Notes under the pieces: model-generated
What the model saw: only the letters and a program-made list of their open reading frames with translations
The model's database searches: none
Told to the model about the DNA's origin: nothing
Origin: Planctomycetota bacterium
Lineage (GTDB): Bacteria > Planctomycetota > PUPC01 > JACPCR01
Reading direction: 5' to 3'
NCBI GenBank assembly: GCA_030740295.1
Contig: JASLXP010001084.1
Span: 1-21,404 of the forward strand
Length of the DNA: 21,404 nucleotides
Part shown: piece by piece, positions 15,701-21,404 of the stretch
Position numbering within the stretch: position 1 is the first letter of the stretch
How the letters are laid out: each line of letters opens with the position of its first letter
Position numbers and translations under genes: made by a program

Positions 15701-16815
15701 AGGTCAACGGCAAACTGAGAGCCATTCATTACGAGCAGCGATCTGAAAGAAAGGGACACGTCGCAGAAATCGCCTCGCCCAACCGCACGGTCAAATTCGA
15801 CCACATCGCGGACGTCAGCGAGCAGGTAAGCCTGGCCGAAGGGCGAGTCGGGATGGCCTTTGCCAACAGCAACGTCGTCTTTCGGCTGGGAATCCAAACT
15901 CGAATTGGCTACGCCTATGAAGCCGCCGTGCCCCTGGAATTGTTCGGCTTGAATTCCGCGCCGCAGAAACTCGCCGGCGATATCGGTGTGCTGCTGGGCA
16001 ACGGCACAACAACCATCAAGCGTCTCTACTGGTGCAACAAAAACACCACCATGCTCTTCGACGCCCCAGAGGAATCCCTCCTGAAACCCGGCCTGTGGGG
16101 CGAACTGAATCTCGTCGCCCAAAAGAGCTTCGAAGAAACCATACGAGCTCGCGGCGATAAGGTCGATGTCCTGTCGCACGTCATGGGACTCCTGGACATC
16201 GACTCCACTAAGCTGAAATCAGGCGAGCCCTGCGCCGCCATCACCTGGAGCGGTAAAGGCCAATTGTCGACCCGCTCTGTCGGCCGTCACGGCTACATCA
16301 TCTTCCGCCACCAGGCAAAAGAGTGGTGGGGCTCTCACAAACCCCTCATCAACGTCACCGCCCCTTTTGAGGCCACCATCGACATACCTGGCCGATTCAA
16401 AGACGGCCTCTACGCCGGCTCGAAACCCAGGCATCTCTTGATGTATCTCGACGACCAAAGCTGCACCGGCCCCAAAGGTTTCCTCGGCGGCTCCCTCTGG
16501 GCCGGTCAGAAGACCACCCAATCCGCCTCATGGGATTTCAAAGTCGCGGATGAGAAGGAACACCAGATGACGATCCTCCTCGGCACGGGTGCCAAACAGA
16601 GCCTGCATCTGAGTCCACTCGACTCTCCAAATCGGCAACGACAGCTCATCACCTTCGACGGCACTCAAGGCATGACCGTCGTTCAGTTCAGTTTCCCCAG
16701 CAGCATCCGCCTCACGCTCGAGCAACCGCCCTACACCGACGAAGACACGAAAGAAGGCCGTTACGGAAGGAAAGCCCGTACCCCAGCAAACATCACCGCC
16801 ATCTTCCTGGATTGA
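12790..16815 (+). CDS. Secreted FlgD-like/NHL-propeller/CBM9-like protein
   Basis: This is a 1341-residue exported protein. The signal peptide begins MKSPFPNSFVPSCLRVSLLV and ends near VGD; part of it is encoded by a dispersed repeat (12812-12838). Next is a FlgD-type Ig-like domain (about 38-118): GEHTVYWDGMDDHGR around W79, then VAPGTYRIRGL. NHL-like propeller blades follow, for example PKGITFDAAGRLLILS (304), DPKEIVVSRDGNIFISDHG (351) and HPMGMALTPQGELWVAEEDY (405). The middle part (about 440-860) has more propeller-like strands. A CBM9-like/DOMON-type domain starts near residue 880 with VDGNLADWADAEWL and runs to about 1090, followed by a beta-rich C-terminus. No catalytic residues were recognised; a surface-exposed glycan-binding or scaffold role is the best guess. 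A GTG at 12835 could start a shorter form, but its signal peptide would lack a charged n-region. Confidence 0.75.
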   Translation: MKSPFPNSFVPSCLRVSLLVLASLSLTPLVGDPKPPVPIPLTLPKDSYLTLVIEDRNGSRVRNLVSETFFKAGEHTVYWDGMDDHGRANIGPHGNYDATGSLVAPGTYRIRGLIRDKVDLVYEFSPYNPINPPWRTADARGQWLADHTPPSCVLYVPGAEPRILIGSSLAEGAHGLVWTDLSGRKIRGVRGIGRGWAGATRLCLDKSNQPTQFIAYGLGASRFGDVTLVGIGEQQNKVLYSPKEDIPHHKSHYIVDYPVGGLAVHNGLAAISFPIKNQIVFVKIDPNASKPIEERLATLDFESPKGITFDAAGRLLILSESKLVRCSVSPDAKHGVSLKDQQTLIAEGLDDPKEIVVSRDGNIFISDHGQSHQVKVFSPAGEKLCVIGKPGKPANGPYDEEKMHHPMGMALTPQGELWVAEEDYQPKRVSLWTKDRQFKTAFYGPTEYGGGGKLDPTDKTRFYYFGMEFELDWKKGNDKVKSIFYRRDDPNTLILPNHQRGPGGNPETPVYLDGRQYMTNTYSSRPTMGPLIAGVWLMVEGIAKPVAALGQVNYWDIFKRPEFKDRIPQDIDLHAPTNQQWVYDRKPPYENALLFAWSDTNDDQKIQVNEVTFAPGKVGGLNQNDGLTFITADGLRIAPEKFTASGVPVYDLKKAKDVCPLGLPLPYTAIVPGQHGDFAVQGFAAFAAPGKSYGSASGITKNGKRWYYPNQWTGLHASQSYPVNRTPKSGELIGTTKIIGPSFKVAGGKEELWALNANSGQIYLFTIDGFFVASLFKHGYFSKPNPPTASRGMKLNDNTSDGEGFYQTITATSDGNVYVQAMNHTSSIVRVDGLNSIRRLKDTNIEVTKGTVDLCLDWFTQAEVARQSDAGKTKATITIATQTPTVDGNLADWADAEWLRIDDTTEGAFRIADGKLCAAWKTLHRDLLKNSGTDPWQGMFKTGGALDIMISTSANTRTSAQRGDQRLLISKVNGKLRAIHYEQRSERKGHVAEIASPNRTVKFDHIADVSEQVSLAEGRVGMAFANSNVVFRLGIQTRIGYAYEAAVPLELFGLNSAPQKLAGDIGVLLGNGTTTIKRLYWCNKNTTMLFDAPEESLLKPGLWGELNLVAQKSFEETIRARGDKVDVLSHVMGLLDIDSTKLKSGEPCAAITWSGKGQLSTRSVGRHGYIIFRHQAKEWWGSHKPLINVTAPFEATIDIPGRFKDGLYAGSKPRHLLMYLDDQSCTGPKGFLGGSLWAGQKTTQSASWDFKVADEKEHQMTILLGTGAKQSLHLSPLDSPNRQRQLITFDGTQGMTVVQFSFPSSIRLTLEQPPYTDEDTKEGRYGRKARTPANITAIFLD
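12812..12838 (-). repeat. TEARRHEG-type dispersed repeat inside a signal-peptide coding region
   Basis: The stretch contains cttcgtgc twice in direct tandem (12813-12820 and 12821-12828), followed by ctccgtgtga. Read on the minus strand it encodes HTEARRHEG. I recall this peptide as a very frequent translation of short intergenic repeats in planctomycete, verrucomicrobial and related metagenome-derived genomes. Here the plus strand is used as codons 9-16 of the NHL/CBM9-like gene. Confidence 0.6.
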
Positions 16816-16820
16816 GATTC

Positions 16821-16901
16821 CCCTGGGTGCGCCGGCTCCCAGCCGGCTCAACGCCGTAGGCGTTGAGAGAAGAAGCCGGCAAGGTGCCGGCGCGCCCAGG
16901 G
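16821..16901. repeat. REP-like triple-hairpin repeat, type A, most complete copy
   Basis: An 81-bp palindromic element starts 5 bp after the stop at 16815. Outer arms 16821-16836 and 16886-16901 pair over 16 bp with one mismatch. Within them lie gccggc-tccca-gccggc (16831-16847) and a 9-bp stem ctcaacgcc/ggcgttgag (16847-16855 with 16859-16867). The same order of hairpins is found at 3407-3476. The remaining bases to 17105 hold a small hairpin at 17051-17065 and no clear promoter. Confidence 0.85.
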
Positions 16902-17094
16902 AAGATGAGCCCCTCAAGTAAATCTGGTTCAGGCAGACGGCCTTGTCAAAGAAAGGAACGGAGTTCAGAATAGAGCCCGGATTCAAGTTCACGATGAAAC
17001 CTTGAGTTGGGGTCGTCACTTGCCCGCGTGTCGAAGATAATTGACTCTCCGTGGCCACGGGCCACATCAGGCTCTCAGGAATCACTCAATTCAC

Positions 17095-17100
17095 AGAGGA
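17095..17100 (+). promoter_or_regulatory. Ribosome binding site deciding the start of the FAD oxidoreductase gene
   Basis: AGAGGA ends five bases before the ATG at 17106. This supports 17106 over the upstream in-frame TTG at 17007, and only the 17106 start puts the hydrophobic leader at the N-terminus. Confidence 0.6.
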
Positions 17101-17105
17101 CCCTC

Positions 17106-20100
17106 ATGCACGGAGCTCTTCTATTTCTTTTGGCCCTCGGGCCCCTGTCCGCAGAGAAGACATTCATTTTTGAATCCGCCCGCCAACTGCCCATTGCGTA
17201 CGAAGTCGATATCGCGATTGTCGGCGGCAGCACGGGGGCTGTTCAGTCGGCGATCAGTGCCGCTGCAGAAGGGGCGAAGGTTTTTCTTGCAACGCCGCGC
17301 TCTTATCTTGGCGATGACATGACTGCCACGCTGCAGCTCTGGCTGGAGGAAGGAGAAGAACCGGAATCCGAGCTTGCGATGAGGATCTTTTCCGTTCCGG
17401 GTTCCGTTCCTTTGATCAAGAACACGATTCCATTCAAGTATACAACGAGTATCAAAGCGTCGGGGGTACACCCGGATCCCAGGCTGCGCTTCTTGAATGA
17501 TTGGAGGTGGCACAACGCTCCCAAAGAGAGCGTTCAATATGGAGGAAACGTTGTTATCACGGCAGACTTTGGTGCGGTGAAGAAGATCAAGAAGACTCAC
17601 GTGCTGGCCTACCAGCGGACCGAGGATTTTGAAGTGGCGCGAGTGAAGGTTTCCTGGAGCAGGGATGGTAAGGACTGGCAGGCCGGCGGCACGACTGAGA
17701 ATCCGAAACTTAAGGACGGAGGCTTCGAAAATGATTGCATCGATATAGCAACGGAATTCAAGGCCGAGGCGAGGTATCTCAAATTCGAAGTGGAGCAGAC
17801 CGAACGAGTCGCCCGCCACCTTCTTGGTGAAATCGCAGTAGAGGGCGAAAAGAAGGAAATCGAAGCCGAGGAAAAACAAGCGCGACCGATGCCCACGCCG
17901 CTCCATGTGAAGCGGACCCTCGATGATGCGCTGATCAAGGCGGGGGTAAAATTCCTCTTCTGGTGCTACACGACGGATCTGCTGGTGGATGAGAACGGCC
18001 GGATCGCCGGCATCGTGATCACGAACCGCGGCGGCCGGCAGGCAGTCATTGCCAAGACGGTGATAGATGCGACTGCACGCGCACGGCTGGCGCGGCTTGC
18101 AGGGGCGAAGGGCATCACCTATCCCGCGGGTATGCGAGACTTCAAAAGGGTAGTGATTGGCGGCGAGGCACTGGAAGACACTCCACGAATCAATGGACGG
18201 ATCATCGAGCCGGCCTACCACAAGAGCGGCAAGCAGTATTCGGTCATCGAGTACAGCCTGCGCATCCCCTTGAAGAACACTTCGCCCGGCGCCTGGGCCG
18301 AGGCCAATCAGAAGGCAAGAGACATGACCTGGCATCCAGGGCAACAGTTCACATCTGAAGAACTCATCGAGGTGCCTCCGGACCCCATTCAAGGCGAAGT
18401 CTCGTGGCAGGGCGAAGGCGAGATGCCCCTGGAAGCCTTCAAGCCTGAAGGTCTCTCCGGGCTTTTTGTCCTCGGCGCCTGCGCGGATATCCCGCGAGAC
18501 CACGCAGCGAAACTCGCCCGTCCACTGGCGTTAATGAAAGCCGGTGAACGCATCGGCAAGGCTGCCGCTCAAGAGGCGGCTTCACGTGAGATGCCGTCAA
18601 AGCCAGTCGTGTTCGGTCCGGAGGGGCACATCGATTCAGGTCTCGAAATTCGTGAGAGCCTTGCGGGAATCCGGCCCATTCAGAATCTGCCAACGCTGAC
18701 CCAGTCGAACCGGCCTATACCGGTGATCGGTGACTATGATGTTGTGGTCATCGGCGGTGGGACCAGCGGCGCGCCGGCCGGCATTGGCGCGGCCCGGCAG
18801 GGAATGAAGACACTGGTTGTCGAGTATCAATACGGGCTCGGTGGTGTAGGCACCATGGGCGCGATTGCCGGCTACTACTACGGCTATCGCAAAGGCTTCA
18901 CCCTGGAGGTCCTGGGTGGCAAGAGTCGCTGGGGCATCGAGGAGAAAATGGAATGGTGGCGTACCGCATTGCGCAAAGCAGGAGCGGATGTCTGGTTCGG
19001 CTCGCTGGGCTGCGGCGCCATTGTCGATAAGGACAACCAGGTGCGCGGCGTCATCGTCTCGACCCCTCAGGGCCGAGGCGCCGTACTGGCCAGGGCGGTC
19101 ATCGATTCCACCGGCAACAGTGACATTGCGGCTGCTGCGGGCGCACAGACCATCTATATCGATGGCACCGACCTCGCCATGCAGGGCACGGGTCTGCCAC
19201 CACGAGAGCTCGGGGCAAGCTACGCCAATACGGATTTCACCTTCAGTGACGAGACGGACATGATCGACGTCTGGAATCTCTTCGTTTCGGTACGTAAGAA
19301 GCACCACTCGTTCGATAGCGGCAAATTCATCGACACTCGCGAGCGACGCCGCATTGTCGGCGATTACACGCTCACTGTTCTCGATTTCATGAACGAGCGC
19401 GAATACCCGGACAGCATCGTTTATTCCCGAACGAATTTCGATACGCACGGCTTCACCATCGATCCACTGTTCACGCTCAAGACGCCATCCAAGAAGCGCA
19501 CCATCTATACCTACACACCATACCGCTGCCTGCTGCCGCGCGGGTTGAAAGGAATTCTCGTTACAGGTCTCGGAACGAGTGCCCACCGGGATGTCGTGCC
19601 CGTGATCCGCATGCAGGCGGATTTGCAGAACGAAGGCTACGCGGCAGGCGTCGCCGCGTCCTACGCGGTGAAGGGCAACGTTCCCCTTCGCGAGATCAAC
19701 ATTCGAAAACTGCAGAAACACCTGACCGGGATCGGTGCGCTGCCGGAAGACGTCATCTATGCCGTCGACACTTTTCCCATGCCCGAGGAGAAGGTGCAGG
19801 AGGCAGTCCTGCAAGTGAAGAATAATTATAAAGGCGCGGCCGTCCTACTCGCCCAGCCGAAACAGAGCGTCCCTCTGCTCAAGGAAGCGTGGAGAGACTC
19901 AGAGAAGGAAAGCGGAGAACGACTCATCTACGCACAGTTGCTCGGCATCCTCGGAGACGCTACCGGCATCCAGACGCTAATCGAAAAAGTGAGATCTTTT
20001 GATAAATGGGACACCGGCTGGAACTTCAAAGGGATGGGACAATTTGGAAATTCCATGAGCCGGCTGGATTCATTTATCTATGCGCTGGGGCTCAGCCGCG

Positions 20101-20441
20101 ACCGGCGCGCTCTGCCGCCCATCCTGGAAAAGATGAAGACGCTGGAGGCTAAACACGCCTTTTCGCATCACCGCGCGGTGGCCCGTGCGCTCGAGTCAAT
20201 CGGTGATCCGCGGGGCGCGAAGGCAATTGCCGAAGTGCTGATGAAGCCGCGTATGATCAGCGAGAATACGAACTCCCTGGATCGTGGTATCGCCTTGCGC
20301 GAGATCACCCTCGCCCGGGCACTCTACCGGTGCGGTGATCACGAGGACCTCGGCAGAGAAATCCTCGAGAAATTTACTCGCGACATGCGCGGCCATTTCG
20401 CTCGCCACGCGTGGGCAATTCTGAACGCAAACAGTAACTGA
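17106..20441 (+). CDS. Secreted double FAD-dependent oxidoreductase with discoidin-like insert and HEAT repeats
   Basis: This protein has 1111 residues from the ATG at 17106, with a short signal peptide (MHGALLFLLALGPLSA). The first FAD-binding Rossmann motif is VDIAIVGGSTGAV (34-46; GGSTGA at 40-45). It is interrupted by a discoidin/F5-F8-type-C-like module (about 112-248): ADFGAVKKIKKTHVLAYQ, VKVSWSRDGKDWQ and ARYLKFEV. The first FAD domain then resumes (ALIKAGVKFLFW; GRIAGIVITNRGG; VIDATARARLARLAG) and ends near 515. A second full FAD domain begins with YDVVVIGGGTSGAPAG (G550-G555), with VVIDSTGNSD-like sequence and LKGILVTGLGTS later. Residues from about 912 to 1099 are alpha-helical HEAT-like repeats (ILGDATGIQTLIEKV; ALESIGDPRGAKAIAEVL). 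Single-domain relatives (PF12831-like) are common in glycan loci and are often mislabelled xanthan lyase. Substrate unknown; the heparinase-like gene follows by 19 bp. Confidence 0.85.
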   Translation: MHGALLFLLALGPLSAEKTFIFESARQLPIAYEVDIAIVGGSTGAVQSAISAAAEGAKVFLATPRSYLGDDMTATLQLWLEEGEEPESELAMRIFSVPGSVPLIKNTIPFKYTTSIKASGVHPDPRLRFLNDWRWHNAPKESVQYGGNVVITADFGAVKKIKKTHVLAYQRTEDFEVARVKVSWSRDGKDWQAGGTTENPKLKDGGFENDCIDIATEFKAEARYLKFEVEQTERVARHLLGEIAVEGEKKEIEAEEKQARPMPTPLHVKRTLDDALIKAGVKFLFWCYTTDLLVDENGRIAGIVITNRGGRQAVIAKTVIDATARARLARLAGAKGITYPAGMRDFKRVVIGGEALEDTPRINGRIIEPAYHKSGKQYSVIEYSLRIPLKNTSPGAWAEANQKARDMTWHPGQQFTSEELIEVPPDPIQGEVSWQGEGEMPLEAFKPEGLSGLFVLGACADIPRDHAAKLARPLALMKAGERIGKAAAQEAASREMPSKPVVFGPEGHIDSGLEIRESLAGIRPIQNLPTLTQSNRPIPVIGDYDVVVIGGGTSGAPAGIGAARQGMKTLVVEYQYGLGGVGTMGAIAGYYYGYRKGFTLEVLGGKSRWGIEEKMEWWRTALRKAGADVWFGSLGCGAIVDKDNQVRGVIVSTPQGRGAVLARAVIDSTGNSDIAAAAGAQTIYIDGTDLAMQGTGLPPRELGASYANTDFTFSDETDMIDVWNLFVSVRKKHHSFDSGKFIDTRERRRIVGDYTLTVLDFMNEREYPDSIVYSRTNFDTHGFTIDPLFTLKTPSKKRTIYTYTPYRCLLPRGLKGILVTGLGTSAHRDVVPVIRMQADLQNEGYAAGVAASYAVKGNVPLREINIRKLQKHLTGIGALPEDVIYAVDTFPMPEEKVQEAVLQVKNNYKGAAVLLAQPKQSVPLLKEAWRDSEKESGERLIYAQLLGILGDATGIQTLIEKVRSFDKWDTGWNFKGMGQFGNSMSRLDSFIYALGLSRDRRALPPILEKMKTLEAKHAFSHHRAVARALESIGDPRGAKAIAEVLMKPRMISENTNSLDRGIALREITLARALYRCGDHEDLGREILEKFTRDMRGHFARHAWAILNANSN

Positions 20442-20446
20442 AACAT

Positions 20447-20453
20447 CCGGAGG
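20447..20453 (+). promoter_or_regulatory. Ribosome binding site for the heparinase-like gene
   Basis: CCGGAGG lies seven bases before the GTG at 20461 and just after the stop of the FAD gene (20441). It supports a GTG start and translation from the same mRNA. Confidence 0.7.
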
Positions 20454-20460
20454 CCAACGC

Positions 20461-21404
20461 GTGCTCAATCTGAAAGACGCCACTGAAGAAGTCTGCGCTT
20501 CAATCATTGAATGGAGTGCCAACTCATCTGTCGAAGAACTTTCCGCATCCATCGCATCGCTTCGTAAACGCGAAACACCCAAGCTGGGGTACACCAAATC
20601 GTTCATCGGAGCTCTGCGGGCCGCGGCAACGGATCAGCAGAAAGCCGAAGCACGAGAGACGCTGAACGAGGCACTCGGAAAAGATCTCATTACCGGCGCG
20701 CATCAGAACACCATCACCGCGGCCGGGGACATCACAATGTTCCTTGGTGCGGACGCGGAAATCTGCAAACGGATTAGTGCGGGCGTGCTTGCCGCATCCG
20801 ACAACTGGACTGCGGGGCCGTGGGGAACGACTCGCGGAATCTGTGAACTGCTGCGCCGGTTATTTTCGCTGGAATGCTGTTCGGATGATTCGCTGATTCC
20901 AATCTTCGCGTGGCTCAACCGCCAGATCTGGAAAGAGTGGGAATGGTCACGGACATGGGACGAAGCGCTGCTCGGCAGTTCCGGCCACAACTGGTGGCTC
21001 CATACCTTTCTTGGCTACTTTGAGGCGGGGCTTTTCTTCCCTGCGTTCAGGGGCTTTCAAAAATTCCGTGCATTTGCGCCGGCATATTTCGAGCGCGAAA
21101 TGGATGTGCTCATGGAGGCCGACGGCTTCACCCGTGAACGCTCCGGATATCACTACGGAACGGTAAGACATTTCATCGATTATCTGCACGTTGCCAGAGA
21201 TAACGGCATCCCCGTCAGCAAGGATTTCATGAACAAGCTGCGGTTGAGTGTTGATGCCTGCGGGAAAGTGCTTTCACCTGGAGGCGATACACCGATGATG
21301 GGGGACTCGGGCCAGAAGCATCGCGAATGGCCTGATTCCGCGAATCTCGAAGGCCTCCGCGTGCAGGCCGCAGAATTCGAACTGCCCGAGCTGAAGGCAA
21401 TCGC
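20461..21404 (+). CDS. Heparinase II/III-like polysaccharide lyase, 3' end beyond window
   Basis: The frame from the GTG at 20461 stays open for 314 codons to the right edge, so the gene is partial. The sequence matches the N-terminal alpha/alpha-toroid of heparinase II/III and alginate-lyase-like enzymes, which cleave uronic-acid-containing polysaccharides by beta-elimination. GHNWW (N177-W178) corresponds to the conserved Asn region that neutralises the uronate carboxylate. EADGFTRERSGYHYG (D221, E226, S228, Y230-H231-Y232) matches the conserved DG-x-x-x-E-x-S-x-x-YH motif carrying the catalytic Tyr/His. LSPGGDTPMMGDSGQ further on matches the family's P-x-G-x-x-P-x-x-GD turn. The downstream beta-sandwich would lie outside the window. 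No signal peptide is present (start is MLNLKDATEEV), unusual for a lyase acting on intact polymer. It is probably cotranscribed with the FAD oxidoreductase gene. Confidence 0.75.
   Translation, partial: MLNLKDATEEVCASIIEWSANSSVEELSASIASLRKRETPKLGYTKSFIGALRAAATDQQKAEARETLNEALGKDLITGAHQNTITAAGDITMFLGADAEICKRISAGVLAASDNWTAGPWGTTRGICELLRRLFSLECCSDDSLIPIFAWLNRQIWKEWEWSRTWDEALLGSSGHNWWLHTFLGYFEAGLFFPAFRGFQKFRAFAPAYFEREMDVLMEADGFTRERSGYHYGTVRHFIDYLHVARDNGIPVSKDFMNKLRLSVDACGKVLSPGGDTPMMGDSGQKHREWPDSANLEGLRVQAAEFELPELKAI

Noticed and set aside
17040..17065. TTGACT plus a gtggcc/ggccac hairpin upstream of the FAD gene
   Set aside because: There is no -10-like hexamer at the right distance, and the 6-bp hairpin is short enough to occur by chance in GC-rich DNA.
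17121..18503. Minus-strand open frame of 460 codons opposite the FAD oxidoreductase gene
   Set aside because: The plus strand has an unmistakable Rossmann motif and discoidin-like sequence. The antisense product shows no family features.

Overview
The window is GC-rich and gene-dense. All nine protein genes and one gene remnant lie on the + strand. Most of the genes are very long, and five have, or appear to have, an export signal. Together they look like a polysaccharide-degradation locus from an environmental bacterium, probably known only from a metagenome assembly. Long secreted GH42-like, GH71/99-like, NHL/FlgD-like and FAD-oxidoreductase/HEAT proteins are typical of Planctomycetota, Verrucomicrobiota, Lentisphaerota or Candidatus Hydrogenedentota, as are the hairpin repeats between genes. 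I cannot choose between these phyla because no rRNA, tRNA or other phylogenetic marker is present.

Layout. Positions 1-103 are a homopolymer-rich contig edge that runs into a broken copy of an intergenic repeat. Then follow: a GH71/GH99-like glycosidase with C-terminal calcium-binding repeats (to 1855); an enolase-superfamily acid-sugar dehydratase or racemase (2074-3297); a hairpin repeat and the remnant of a CBM9-like gene (3407-3705); an M14 aspartoacylase/succinylglutamate-desuccinylase-like hydrolase (3774-4841); an 84-bp near-perfect inverted repeat (4838-4921); a 1219-residue secreted GH42-like protein (4948-8607); a creatininase-family amidohydrolase (8666-9415); a 976-residue secreted propeller/FN3/CBM protein (9460-12390); a 399-bp gap full of hairpins; a 1341-residue secreted FlgD-like/NHL/CBM9-like protein (12790-16815); another hairpin repeat; a 1111-residue secreted double-FAD oxidoreductase with a discoidin-like insert and HEAT repeats (17106-20441); and, 19 bp later, the start of a heparinase II/III-like lyase that runs off the right edge.

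How they may work together (inference). The exported glycosidases and carbohydrate-binding proteins would bind and cut a polysaccharide outside the cytoplasm. The heparinase-like lyase and the FAD enzyme would act on acidic or oxidised fragments. The enolase-family enzyme would dehydrate or epimerise an acid sugar in the cytosol, and the two metal-dependent amide hydrolases would remove N-acyl or amide groups. The substrate cannot be named from sequence alone. No transporter, regulator, sulfatase, tRNA, CRISPR array or transposase was seen.

The most notable points are the FAD-discoidin-FAD-HEAT fusion, an intergenic repeat that forms part of a signal-peptide coding sequence, two families of nested-hairpin repeats (one containing a stop codon), and a truncated CBM9-like gene beside one of these repeats.
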